Below, piece after piece: positions 46,848-61,800 of a DNA stretch of 64,000 bases; the stretch's first letter is position 1; the number at the start of each line of letters is the position of its first letter. The stretch comes from Maylandia zebra (taxonomy: Eukaryota; Chordata; Actinopteri; Cichliformes; Cichlidae), in assembly GCF_041146795.1 (NCBI RefSeq), contig NC_135167.1, forward strand, positions 4,802,454 to 4,866,453. The letters are read 5' to 3'. The position numbers were made by a program, and so were the translations under genes. Below the pieces are notes generated by a model. The model searched no databases, was not told where the DNA came from, and saw only the letters and a program-made list of their open reading frames with translations.

Positions 46848-49800
46848 ATGAAGTGGTTGATCTTATTTTGTCTGGTGTTTTTTGTGTATCTTGACGTTTC
46901 CTCTCAGAACTTTACAAACATTTCTGTAAAAGGTAAGTGAGATAATATACATTTTTAACTTTGTTTATATCACAGCAAAACATGTAATAGCCGCACTGGT
47001 CCACCGTCGGATGTCATGTTTTGCTTCTGCTAAGCATGAAATGGATACACGTTTAACAGGGTGATATTCTATTTCAAGTCAACATGAAAATAGTTATGGC
47101 AAAAATAGACATTGCTAACATTGCTAACATGTCTCTTTTAGCCATCCAGTGTAAATATTTCTGGTATAGAAGGAGCAAGGAATGAGCCTCATGCCTTTCT
47201 TGTTCACTAGTGACTTGATGCCTTTAAATATAGTATCTCCCCCTGCTAGTACTTAAGCAGGACTGTCTATTTCTTGCTTATGATAAACAAAGTAGGCCAT
47301 CCACACTATTGACCAGCGTGTTTATTACCCGTTTATATGGGGTTGGTTTTGAATATGAACAATGAAAGATTTCCCACAGGGTAGAAATTTTATGCTTGTT
47401 AAAAATGTTAACAGATCAAGGTGCTATAAATACTGTAAAGACATCAAAATAGTCTACAGAACTCATATGTTCCATAACGTTGCAAGACTCCCCACCCTCA
47501 ACTATACTCAATGCATAGCAGACCCTCATCCTTGGAGCTGCTTTAGCAAAATCAGATATTTCTCACCTGTGATAATTTATCGAGAAATTTAACAGACTTT
47601 ATTGTTCATGTCTAAGTAAGACTGCCCTTCTTAAAGTAAGTGGGTTGCTGCAACTCACTTGCATTAAAAGCTACAGATACTGAAAGAGCACATCTCCAGG
47701 GCTCAAATATACAGCCAGCGCAAAAGAGCTGCTTTGATCTTATGTGGGCTGGACCAGTGAAAACCAGTGAAATTTAACTCGATAAGTTATTTACTTTAGT
47801 GTAGCATTAATGGCTATGGGGGGCATCCTAATCAGTAGAAAAAGATGTAAAAATTATGAAAATACAATTAAATGTCTGAAATTTCTCTTCTACTTAACAT
47901 TTTCCAAAGCTATCCAGTGGGCTTTATTGGAGTCTTTGCAAGATTGATTTTGCCAGCTCTAGCAGCTGGAGTTAGTGATGTGTCTGGTTCCGCTGACAGG
48001 TATGCCAGCACAGTGAGTGTTGGGTGCAGACACTCGATCTGCAAGCCCAAGTATTATTGGGAATGATACTAAAACCCAAGTTGTTCCACGGAGTATGAAT
48101 GCATGTGAAATGTTAAAAAGTGTAAAACAAAATGCTTGTAAGTAGCCCTTTGAGCTGAACTTTGGAATATTCTGGGGACTTGTGTGGTTCTTAACTTGTT
48201 AAAAGGGGTCTTAATATTTTTATTTCATTCTACTCTACAGCGAGCCCTGATGCTGAGAAATGTATGAACTATAAAGTCAACCTTTCAGGAACTGGAGGCT
48301 ATGCAAACACTATCAAGTAAATATTTTCAGTCTTTTCACAGAAAAGATTTCTTTTCTTATTAATTCATAAGTAATTTGAAAAAAGCTGCATAGAAATGTG
48401 ATTAAATTCTGATTTAAAGCTAAGTTACTCTATGTTATGGAATTAATGAAAGAGTATAAATCAAAATGGCACATGATCTTTTTTTTTTTGTCTTTTTCCA
48501 CAAGGGACTTGGAGAACATAGAAAAGACTCTTGAGAACATAAATATAAATGCGACTATATCGATATCATTTGGAAATATTGTGGCTCTCCTGTTTATACC
48601 GACTGCTCCCTTCAAAAGCGTTACACTTCATGCCAGTGACAGCCAAGTAAGAAAAAGTCAAAATCTCATTGGCTTTTTTACTTACTTCCAGATTTCCAAT
48701 AATATCAACATCACCACTATGGTCTATGCAGAAATATCTCAGCAACATCTAAATAAAATAGCTCTAAATTATGTACAGCTATGCCTTAGCATTCAGCTTT
48801 TCACCACAAACAAGTAATATTATTTCCTTGTATTTGTCACAAATATTTTTTAAAAATATCTAAAACAGACATAAAGCTTCTCTTTCTGTTTGTTACAATA
48901 TAATAGGCAGGCTTGAAGAATGTCTCCAATACGACAGTCAGTGTTGAACTCCCGGAAGAACTGAACCTTGGACCAACGAACATGATTGTGTTCTCCAACC
49001 TTAAGCTCCCTGAAACAAACAAGGTCAGAAACTACACTACTAGGTTCTCGAATGAGAGGTGAAACACACACACACACACACACACATATACACTGAACAA
49101 AAATATAAACGCAACACTTTTGTTTTTGCTCCCATTCCCCATGGGATGGACGTAGAGACCTAAAATTCAATCCAGATACACAATATAACCATCCCTCCCA
49201 AACAGTGGTCACAAATCAGTCCAAATGTGTGGTAGTGGGCACATCTGCTATATTGAGATAATCCATCCCACCTCACAGGTGTGCCACATCAGGATGCTGA
49301 TCTGACATCATGAGTAGTGCACAGGTGTACCTCAGACTGCCCACAACAAAAGGCCACCCAGGAATGTGCAGTTTTGTCTCACAGCAAAATGCCACAGATG
49401 CCAGAAGCAATGAGGGAGCGTGCAATTGGCATGCTGACAGCAGGAATGTCAACCAGATCTGTCGCCCGTGCATTGAATGTTCATTTCTCAACCATAAGCC
49501 GTCTCCACAGGCGTTTCAGAGAATATGGCAGCACATCCAACCGGCCTCACAACCGCAGACCTCGTGTAACCACACCAGCCCAGGACCTCCACATCCAGCA
49601 GGTTCACCTCCAAGATCGTCTGAGACCAGCCACCCAGACAGCTGCTGGAACAATTGGTTTGCACAACCAAACAATTTCTGCACAAACTGTCAGAAACCGT
49701 CTGAGGGACGCTCAACTGCATGCCCGTCGTCCTCATCGGGGTCTTGACCTGACTCCAGCTCGTCGCCGTAACAGACTTGTGTGGGCAAATGCTCACATTC

Positions 49801-52800
49801 GATGGCGTCTGGCACGTTGGAGAGGTGTGCGCTTCACGGATGAATCATGGTTCACATTGTTCAGGGCAGATGGCAGCTGAGAATGTCCCAGTTCTTGCAT
49901 GGCCAGCATACTCACCGGACATGTCACCCATTGAGCATGTTCGGGATGTGCTTGACCGGCATATACGACAGCGTGTACCAGTTCCCACGAATATCCAACA
50001 ACCTCGCACAGCCATTGAAGTGGAGTGGACCAACATTCCACAGGCCACAATTGACAATCTGATAGACTCCATGCGACGATGTGTTGCACTGCATGAGGCA
50101 AATGGTGGTCACACCAGATACTGACCGGTTCTGGGTCCCCAGACCCCCAATAGCGCAAAAAACTGCACATTCCAGGGTGGCCTTTTGTTGTGGGCAGTCT
50201 GAGGTACACCTGTGCACTACTCATGATGTCAGATCAGCATCCTGATGTGGCACACCTGTGAGGTGGGATGGATTATCTCAATATAGCAGATGTGCCCACT
50301 ACCACACATTTGGACTGATTTGTGACCACTGTTTGGGAGGGATGGTTATATTGTGTATCTGGAATGAATTTTAGGTCTCTACGTCCATCCCATGGGGAAT
50401 GGGAGCAAAAACAAAAGTGTTGCGTTTATATTTTTGTTCAGTGTACATATATATATATATATATATATACACACGCATATATATATATATATATATATCG
50501 CGCCTTTTGAGTGAGGCGATGCTGAACGATAGGCTATAGGCTAAAAGCTAACTAGAACAACAATATGTCGCTCAAGTGGAACAGCGAAGTGCAATTACGA
50601 AAGCTAAGGGGATGTCACATGATTCGGAAGGCATTGTGGGCATTGTAGGCTCAGCCAATCAGAGCCAGTGGATTTCGTTACAAGGGCATTTTGCCGTACC
50701 ACGGGCAGAAATATTGCTGTTCAGTGCCTTCGTAAATTGAATTTTTTGTTAAATGGGGTATTCGTAAATCGGGGTTCCACTGCATTTTTTTTACATGAAT
50801 AATTGGTTAATTATCTTGTTAATAATTTTACCTCCTCACGACTCTGGATAGTGTAGCTCCATGTGAAAACTAAGGCCTCAAATCAGAGGTACCTGACTCC
50901 GTGGTATAATTCTCAAACGCGTACCCTAAAGCAGCTAACTCGTAAGCTGGAGAGAAAATGGCGTGTCACAAATTTAGAGGATCATCATGTAGCCTGGAGA
51001 AATAGTTTGCTGCTTTATAAGAAAGCCCTCCGCAAAGCCAGAACATCTTACTATTCGTCACTGATTGAAGAAAATAAGAACAACCCCAGGTTTCTCTTCA
51101 GCACTGAAGCCAGGCTGACAAAAAAGTCAGAGCTCTATTGAGCCAACAATCCCTTTAACGTTAACTAGTAATGACTTCATGAAAAATTACCAATAATCAT
51201 CCCACAGCTGTAATATTATCTACAGCTACTTTCAGTACCATTGATATTAATTTGGAGTCTTTTTCTCCAATTGATCTTTCTGAGTTAACTTCAATAATTA
51301 CTTCCTCCAAACCATCAACGTGTCTTTTAGACCCCATTCCTACAAAACTGCTCAAATAAGTCCTGCCATTAATTAATGCTTCAATCTTAAATATGATCAA
51401 CCTATCTCTAATAATCGGCTATGTACCACTGGCCTTCAAGCTGGCTGTAGTTAAACCTTTACTCAAGCCAGGTAAAAGCCTGTAGGTATTACAGGTACTG
51501 CGCTGCAGTGGTTTTTATCATATCTATCTAATAGACTCCAGTTTGTACATGTAAATGGAGAGTCCTCTTCACACACTGAGGTTAATTATGGAGTTCCACA
51601 GGGTTCAGTGCTAGGACCAATTCTGTTTACATTATACATGCTTCCCTTAGGCAGTATCATTAGAAGACATAGCATAAATTTTCACTGCTACGCTGATGAC
51701 ACCCAACACTATCTGTCCATGAAGGAAGTTAACACACACCAATTAGTTCAACTGCAGGAATGTGTTAAAGACATAAAGAGCTGGATGGCCGCTAACTTTC
51801 TGCTTCTTAACTCAGATAAAACTGAGGTTATTGTACTCGGCCCTGAAAAGCTTAGAAACATGGTATCTAACCAGATTCTTACTCTGGATGGCATTACATT
51901 GGCCTCCAGTAACACTGTGAGGAACCTTGGAGTCATTTTCCTACCACAACATGTCCTTCAACACACATATTAAACAAATATGTAAGACTGCTTTCTTCCA
52001 TTTGTGCAACATCTCTAAAATTAGAAATATCCTGTCTCAGAGTGACGCTGAAAAACTAGTTCATGCATTTATTACTTCCAGGCTGGACGACTGTAATTCA
52101 TTTTTATCAGGATGCTCAAAACCTTGCTAAAAAGCCTTCAGTTAATCCAAAATGCTGCAGCAAGAGTCCTGACAGGGACTAGAAAGAGAGAGCATATTTC
52201 TCCTGTTTTGGCTTCCCTTCATTGACTTCCTGTTAAATCCAGAATTGAATTCAAAATCCTGCTCCTCACATACAAGGTCTTAAATAATCAGGCCCCATCA
52301 TATCTTAATGACCTTGTAGTACCATAGCACTTGTTCCTAGAGTATTTAAAAGTAGAATGGAAGGCAGAGCCTTCAGTTTTCAGGCCCCTCTTCTGTGGAA
52401 CCAGCTTCCAGTTTGGATTCAGGAGACAGACACTATCTCTACTTTCAAGACTAGGCTTCAAACTTTCCTTTTTGCTAAAGCATATACAGTGGGGCAAAAA
52501 AGTATTTAGTCAGCCACTGATTGTGCAAGTGCCCCCACTTAAAATGATGACAGAGGTCAGTAATTTGCACCAGAGGTACACTTCAACTGTGAGAGACAGA
52601 ATGTGAAAAAAAAATCCATGAATTCACATGGTAGGATTTGTAAAGAATTTATTCGTAAATCAGGGTGGAAAATAAGTATTTGGTCACCTCAAACATGGAA
52701 AATCTCTGGCTCTCACAGACCTGTAACGTCTTCTGTAAGACGCTTTTCTGTCCCCCACTCGTTACCTGTATGAATGGCACCTGTTTGAACTCATCAACTA

Positions 52801-55800
52801 TATAAAAGACACCTGTCCACAGCCTCAAACAGTCAGACTCCAAACTCCACCATGGCCAAGACCAAAGAGCTTTCGAAGGACACCAGGAAAAGTATTGTAG
52901 ACCTGCACCAGACTGGGAAGAGTGAATCTACAATAGGCAAGCAGCTTGGTGTGAAAAAATCAACTGTGGGAGCAATCATCAGAAAATGGAAGACATACAA
53001 GACCACTGATAATCTCCTTCGATCTGGGGCTCCACGCAAGATCTCATCCCGTGGGGTCAAAATGATCATGAGAACGGTGAGCAAAGATCCCAGAACCACA
53101 CGGGGGGACCTGGTGAATGACCTGCAGAGAGCTGGGACCAAAGTAACAAAGGTCACCATCAGTAACACACTACAACGGCAGGGAATCAAATCCCGCAGTG
53201 CCAGACGTGTTCCGCTGCTGAAGCCAGTGCATGTCCAGGCCCGTCTGAAGTTTGCCAGAGAGCACATGGATGATACAGCAGAGGATTGGGAGAATGTCAT
53301 GTGGTCAGATGAAACCAAAGTAGAACTTTTTGGTATAAACTCAACTCGTCGTGTTTGGAGGACGAAGAATACTGAGTTGCATCCAAAGAACACCATACCT
53401 ACTGTGTAGCATGGGGGTGGAAACATCATGCTATGGGGCTGTTTTTCTGCCAAGGGGACAGGACGACTGATCCGTGTTAAGGACAGAATGAATGGGGCCA
53501 TGTATCGTGAGATTTTGAGCCAAAACCTCCTTCCATCAGTGAGAACTTTGAAGATGAAACGAGGCTGGGTCTTCCAACATGACAATGATCCAAAACACAG
53601 CGCCCGGGCAACAAAGGAGTGGCTCCGTAAGAAGCATTTGAAAGTCCTGGAGTGGCCTAGCCAGTCTCCAGACCTCAACCCCATAGAAAATCTGTGGCGG
53701 GAGTTGAAAGTCCGTGTTGCTCGGCGACAGCCCCAAAACATCACTGCTCTCGAGAAGATCTGCATGGAGGAATGGGCCAAAATACCAGCTACTGTGTGTG
53801 CAAACCTGGTAAAGACCTATAGTAAACGTTTGACCTCTGTTATTGCCAACAAAGGTTATGTTACAAAGTATTGAGTTGTATTTTTGTTATTGACCAAATA
53901 CTTATTTTCCACCCTGATTTACGAATAAATTCTTTACAAATCCTACCATGTGGATTCATGGATTTTTTTTTCACATTCTGTCTCTCACAGTTGAAGTGTA
54001 CCTCTGGTGCAAATTACTGACCTCTGTCATAATTTTAAGTGGGGGAACTTGCACAATCGGTGGCTGACTAAATACTTTTTTGCCCCACTGTAGTTAGGGC
54101 TGGACCAGGTGACCCTGAATCCTCCCTTAGTTGTGCTGCAATAGATGTAGGCTGCCGGGGGATTCCCATGATGCATTGAGTTTTTCCTTTCCAGTCACTT
54201 TTCCCACTCACAATGTGTTAATAGACCTCTCTGCATTGAATCATACCTGTTATTAATATCTGGCTCTCTTCTACAGCATGTCTTTCATCCTTTCTAAAGC
54301 ATGTCTTTCATCCTGTCTTCCTTCTCTCACCCCAACAAGTCGTAGCAGATGGCCCCACCCCTCCCTGAGCCTGGTTCTGCCGGAGGTTTCTTCCTGTTAA
54401 AAGGGAGTTTTTCCTTTCCACTGTCGCCAAAGTGCTTGCTCATAGGGGGTCATATGATTGTTGGGTTTTTCTCTGTATCTATTATCGTACGGTCTACTGT
54501 ACAATATAAAGCGCCTTGAGGTGAATGTTGTTGTGATTTGGCGCTATATAAATAAAATTGAATTTAATTGAGTTAAAAAGCTAAAAGTGCACGGATTGAT
54601 TCTTAAAAAAATAAGATAAAATGTTCAGAACAGTAAAAGTTGGTCACCATGTTCATATATTATGCAGACCAAAATGTTTTAGAAAGAGGAAGGGGTACTC
54701 AACCACAGTGTTCTGTAAGTAGTTTGCCGTTTGCAAAATGTAAATCAAAAATGTAAATAATACAGATTTAGAGATAACCAGGCAGGTACATCAGGAAATA
54801 ATGTTTTTACTAAGATGTAAATGACTTTCACTACGCATTAACTGTCTCACTGGGTTGCTTTTTTTCCTTTCAGACAGTCAGGACAGTGAGAAAATATTAC
54901 ATAAATTGTATTGGAGAAACAGTCAAACCAACTGACCAACGTTTTGCATTGTAGAGTGATCCTGGAGCCTTATTTGAAGTTTATGATAGACGAATGATAA
55001 TCCTGAGTGTGAAGGGCAAGAACATATCGGGACTTCGGCAACCTGTCAACATCACCATGAAATTTAACCAGAATATAATTGTAATTACAATCTAATTGTT
55101 TATTCCACTATTTTTCTCAATAGTTTTATATCATTGTTATTTAACACAACACAAAATAACTGTGTATTTTGATGTATTAAAGATTACTGTAAAAATGTAG
55201 TATTTTAGAGAGAGTAATAATATTTAATCTAGTTAATATTTAGTTACATGTAAAAGTAGAAGTGTAGATTTTATCAGTAAACATAAGTAGAAATATATAG
55301 ATGTATAATATTAACCAGATATAAACATACATTTTGTTTGTTTGTTTGTTTGTTTCTTTTTGTCTTAGCAAACCCAGAGACCCTCCTGTCATTTCTTAAA
55401 TTTTTCAACAAACAGTGAGTAACCAAGCATGACATTTCTCTGGTTTCACTCACCATTATAGATTTCTGAATGAGCTGATGTAATTGAAATGTGGCAGCAT
55501 CTCATTCATCTCTTTGACTTTGACTTCAGATTTTAGTACAGATGGATGCCACACCATTTGGACACATGATCAGAGTAATGTCACATGTTCCTGTAACCAT
55601 TTCACATACTTCGGTGTGCTCATGGTAGGATTGTTTGTTTGTTTGTGTTTCAGTATACAAAATGTCATGCCATATCTTGAGAACTAAGGAACCTTTCTTC
55701 AACAAAATACAGTCATAAAATTGCACAAAGAAGTTAATCCATCTCTTCATTTGCCATCTGCATCTTGGATTTCTATAAAATTTTCCATCCAATTTGCTCT

Positions 55801-58800
55801 AAAGGTGGCAGATCCATTTCTGGATGTAGTATGTGTAGTGACTAACGCGTTATTAAGTAACGCATTACAGTAACTACGTTATTATTGTTGTAACAAGCAC
55901 AGTAACTAGTTATTATGCCAAAATCAGGAACGTGTTAATCGTTACTGGGATTTAGATCGTTATTTGTTACTACGTGTGGTGGCATCGCGGAGCTTCCACA
56001 GATTCAGTAATATTAGCAAGGTGGCAGCCAGCTGGTGGATGAGGGAAAGGGGACGCAGGAGGAAGAGAGAGCCAAGGCGGCCGCCGGTCTGAGTGTCAGG
56101 TGAGCTGAACTTCAGGTAAGAAGTTATGACCTGTAGTCTATCTGGGTCAGATATAAACCAAGTTTAAGGGTAGTTTATTTTCATTATGCTGACTTTTTCA
56201 TCCTCAGTACTAGGACGAGGAGTTTCTATACAGCTGGGCGGCATGCTATGATGTTACTGAGCTGAAAAGGAACACAGTTTGTCCTGGACTTCAGCTACAA
56301 TGAAAAAGACACAAAGCTGAATTTATTCTGTGTCTTTGCTGCACAGCTGCCTCTTCTCTCATTCTCTCCCCTCCCTCTCCTGTTTCTACTTCAATCATGA
56401 AACTGATCAATGATCAGCTGATCGGCTTTTCTCTCTTGTTTATTTATCATCCACTTTGCGCCAGAAAGAGGAAACCACCGGATGTCACGTTAAACAACAG
56501 CAGCATGTTTAAGCTTGGTCAGCTCTTGTTAGAATTTATTTAATATTAATTTCTAGTATCAGCTGATGTTTGTTGGAGCCACAGCTGTAAAAGCTGCTGG
56601 TCATGATATCGGTTTGGATATGTGGTGAGAGGGAAACATGAAGATGAAAGCATATCCTCGTGTTGGTGTTGTTCCCAGATCATCATACTAAATGTTGTTC
56701 CAGGATCAACATTGCAAGTGACCAATCAGAATGTTGTGACGTCATACTTTTGCGACTTCGGGAAAAACCGGCGTAAAACAAAAAACTGTAGCTGCGAGAC
56801 ACCGCCTCTGTCTGCCGATCAACGGACCCTGACCCTAACCCTAACCTTAACCCTTTAATAAACAGTAAGCAGAATTGATATTGTCCTTGCAACATTGGAA
56901 TTTCATAAATGCACGAATGGCTTGGCGCGCAAAAGAATAACGTCACAACAATGTGATTGGTCACTTGCAATGTTGAACCTGGAACAACATTTTCATGATG
57001 GTCTGGGAACAACACCAACACGAGGATATCAGATCATCCAAGATGAAACCAGGAGATGTCCTTACTGAATCATCAGAGCTGAACAGGTGAGGGAGAAACA
57101 GGCTTACCTTATAGGTGACAAGAATGAGTTGAAGGGAAGTTTTGAACTGTTTCTGAGAGACAAATAACACCAGGATCATTTTCTATGTAGCTGACAGCTG
57201 GTAACTGTGCAGGGGCGGGTCTAGCAGAGTTTTGCCAGGGGGGCCAGGTAGGGCATTAACGGGGGGGGGGGGGGGGCACAAAGAAATACCTTTCTTTCTT
57301 ATTCTCATTTAAAATGTCTCGCTTTTAAAAAATAATTATCTGAATATTACAACAAATGATTGATAGATTGATACATATATACCATGAAAACAGTGTACAT
57401 CACTGTCACAACAGTGTTTGCTTTCATTCAAAGGCTTTATGGTTTTTCCTATAATGGTGGGCCGGTCTCTAGTCAAAACGCCCGGCCGATCTTTTGTCCC
57501 ATCAATTTTTTTTTTTTTTTTTTTTTTGCTGGGAGTGTTAGAGCCCTATTAGTTAGGTTGTTTATTCTTTAAAATACCAGAATAGGGAGGATTGAGTAGG
57601 ATTAAGTTTATTAGATTGATCAGTATTGCTGAACTATGAAATATTTTGGGTGCAGTGCATTTTTTGCTTACAGGTATAACAGAATAGCTTTAGTGTTTTT
57701 TTTAACTTGAGTATGAACTTATACAAAAAGCAGCAAGATATTAAAAAAATATTTTTTATTGATTAAAAAACACACTATATCGGATTCATATCGGTATCGG
57801 CAGATATCCAAATTTATGATATTGGTATCGGACATGAAAAAGTGGTATCGTGCCATCTCTAATAGAAATACACCATTATACACAAATCCTCTCTTGTTAA
57901 GCAAAAGACTGTAATTAACCTCCACAGCATACTTCTACCACTAGATGGCAGAAATGGCACAAAAAAACAAAGACAGAAAAAACAGAGTAATTGTAAAGTT
58001 CCATGCAAAGTATTTAGAGATAGTAAAGGTAAACATCTGGTGAATTAAAAACTGTTAAATGTCATCTTAAAAAAATGTACCATGAAGTTGAGGATTTGTA
58101 TATCTTGTATATACAGGATGAGTAAAACTTAAAATATATCCGTCCTGCTAATAATGTGACAAGATAGCATGAATATGTATTTCTCTACAGGTTTCTGCTT
58201 CGTCTGGGGGGGATGCTGTTCTTTCAAAAAAAGACATGGAAATACTATCATACATTACAATAATTGGCTGTAGCTTTTCTCTTGTTGCCCTGGTCATCAC
58301 CGTTTTACTTTTCATCACAAACAGGTAATTTATTCTTCTCTGGTTGTATTTTCCAAATTCTAATTATTTTTTCCCTTTTCAGGATCTGAAATGAGTAAAT
58401 TCCACCTTGTATTTATTATTATTTACTATATATTTACTTCCATTTTCTGGCACATTTGTGCACCAATGTGTTTCTTTTTTTGCTCCTTCCCATTTTTTTT
58501 TTCCTTTTTTGTCAATTTTTTCCCCACCATCTGTGTTTTGCAAAGGTCATCTTTTTTCATTCTTTTGTAAAATTTTAATATAAAGTTAAGATATGACCGA
58601 TAGAAAGTTATTTACAACAAATCCCTTCTTCTCTGTCCAACAGGACACTCAGAGAAGATCTTTCTATGAACATCCACATCAATCTCGTCATCGCCCTGAT
58701 CCTCCTCAACCTGCACTTCCTGCCCAGTCGGGCAGTGGCAGCACACCCCTCCACTTGGCTCTGTTTCTACATGGCTCTTGCCCTTCACTACTCCCTGTTG

Positions 58801-61800
58801 GCCACTTTCACCTGGATGGCCTTGGAGGGGTTCCACCTCTACCTTCTCCTAGTTAAAATCTTCAACATTTCTGTCAGCAGATACATTCTCAAACTCAGTG
58901 TGGTGGGATGGGGTAAGTGGAATCCTTCAAACAGGAAGCGGTGGTTATTAGCAGTGTTGGGCAAGTTACTTTGAAAAAGTAATTAATTATAGTTACTAGT
59001 TACTTCTTCAAAAATGTAACTGACTCAGTTACTGAGTTACAAGATCCTAAAAGTAATTAATTACATGAAAAGTAACTATTAAGTCACTTTAAAAAAAGGT
59101 TTAACCCTCTGGGGTCCAGGGTATAATTGGCCATTTTAAACCACTTTTGATTTTACCTCTACATTTAACCTTTAAAAACGATTTACTTTACTTTGTCTGG
59201 TATCATTCTTTTCAGCACAACCTCACGTCTGAATTTACAGTTGTGTTTTCATTTTGACATTCTGTATTAACACAGTTGATCTAAAATCAGACAAAAAAAA
59301 CATAAAATCTGAGTAGAAAGTTATATTTTTTACTGCAGCAACCACAGACATGTTTAATGAATCATATTTCAGAACTTTAAATGCAAATATAAATGATCAA
59401 TTTTAAAATCCTATGCACAAGTTTTGCCAACAACAAAGTTATCTGCTGCAATTTACCTTTTACCCTCTTTAAAAAAAAAAAAAAAAACATTTCAAACCGT
59501 TGACATAACAATCAGCTGTTCTGCATTAAATAAGATTCCACACAAATTATTTGTGCCACTCCAAAAAATAATTTCTCTCCACTATAAAGGAGAACATTAC
59601 AGCCTGATACCTGCAGGTCTGACAGCAGCAGGTGTATCACTCCTTTTTTTTACCTGGCGCCTCATTGTTCTGACACACAACACAAAACTATCTACAACAC
59701 TAGACACTAACTACACAAGACAACACATTAACTACACACTCCAAACATGCTGAAGGTCACAAATCTCTCACATCTCAAAACTCGCTCTCTCTCGTTTTCT
59801 GCTGTTTCTCTCTCGCTCTTTCTCGCGGTCACTCCTTAAACTTCCCCCTCTTCCTAAACAACCAAATGTCATGTTGCCATATCATTTTTGATTGGTCGAC
59901 ATGGTGCATTTTTTCACCAACTGTTTTCTGTTTTATTTTTTGGTCATAAGCAGAGAGTGCTTGCTAGCGCTGTCCTTAGACAGTAAACGTGACGAAACTA
60001 TTGAGGAAAAAACGCCGCGTATATATTGATTATCATGACTCTGGTTTTACGTGGCCTATCAACACAACTGGTATATATCACCTTGTTGCTTTGTCATCTT
60101 GAAGTGGTCATATGATTAGCTTACCACAATTACTTTATTCCTCCTTAGTCAAACAGCAGCACTCATGCGAAAGTTTGCCCCCTTATAGAATAGAATAGAA
60201 TAGAATAGAATTCAACTTTATTGTCATTGCACATGCACAGGTACAGGGCAACGAAATGCAGTTTGCATGCATCCAGAAGTGCTTTAGCCATGATATAGAT
60301 ATATTACAATATATGTAAGCTCCAGGTGTTGTGCCAAAAAGTGATTGTGATTGCCATCCGCCGGAGCGCGCACAGCTGCTGAAAGCTGTAGTGCCCAGAT
60401 TACTTATGTGCGTTAAGCTGAACACAGCTTCAGCTGTCTGTTTGTTGAAAAATAGTAACGCAACAGCACAGCATTTTCTTGTTAGTAACCGTAACTGCGT
60501 TGTAACGATAGAAATAGTAATCAGTAATTAGATTACTTGTAACTTAAAAACGTAACGCCGTTAGTAATGCCGTTACTTGTGATGCCATTATTCGCATCAC
60601 TGGTTATTAGTCAGCAAACTTCAGAGTGACTAATCAATTCTTGTGTTTCAGGTGTTCCTGCAGTGATTGTGTCAGTGGTGGTGATCATAGACAGAAGCTT
60701 TTATGGCCATGTCCTTCTAGACAAGTCAAACCATGATGACACTAAAATGTAAGGAAAACCTTTTAAAGGGTATGAAATTAGGAATTATAATTAATGTTGA
60801 CTTATTAACTGTTTTGGATGTGTATTAGAAATTCAATATATATTTCAATGTTTTAAATTGTCTTGTACAGCACTTTGCTCAACGCTCCTGTTGTAATTAA
60901 ATGTGCTATATAAATAAATAAACTATAAATTAACAAGTGGAAAAAAATATTAAGCAATGCTGAGACACTCAGTCATCTATATACACTCAACAAAAATATA
61001 AACGGGTAAGATGAAATCACTGTCTATTTCCTTTCTTTGTAGATGCTATATATCTAATGAAATAGTGAAGGTGGTCACTACCACTGGACTGTTCACCATG
61101 GTGTTCCTCTTTAACATGACCATGTTTATGGTGACAGTCAAGCGTGTTTTGAATGTTGGGTATAACAAAGAGGTATGAGTTATTCTTGCAATCTTTTTTA
61201 AATGAACATTAACCATTGATATTTCCAATAATTAGACACTGAAGAACAGCTTTTGTTCATACACAATTCAAGGCCTCTGTTAGCTTCAGATTGTCAATAA
61301 CCTGCTGTGTCATATGTCATTGTGTATTTGACAAATTAGTTTGGGCAGCTTCACCATAAACAGGTCAGGAAAGCAATTTGCGCCCTGCTGGGTGTCAGCG
61401 TTCTGCTCGGGATTACTTGGGGCCTGGTTTTCTTCTCATTTGGTTACCTGACCACTGTTGCCCTCTACCTCTTCTGTGTTCTGAACTCCCTGCAAGGTCA
61501 GTATAGTTTGCTCCTATTCATTTATCTCACTTCTTTAACGACTTCGGTCACTGTGAGTGCTGAAGCTGGCATTTTAAAAACATGCATATGCAGCGCCAGG
61601 GTAACAATGCATTAAACAACAGCCATTTGGCTGCTGTTTATGCTATATATGGTATTTTTTACAAAATCATATGTTGGGGTCTTATTTTAGGTTTATGAAA
61701 CCTGTTTATGCTCATAAACAGTTAATAATAGGAACGTAAACTTTTTTATAGGCCAGTTTGGGAATGTTACAGTGTTGGGATTGAATGAGTGATGCATAAT

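Noticed and set aside
59424-59753. 109-codon plus-strand frame inside the hAT at 58952
   Set aside because: Low-complexity Lys and Thr/Leu-rich text starting in an A tract; no transposase motif.
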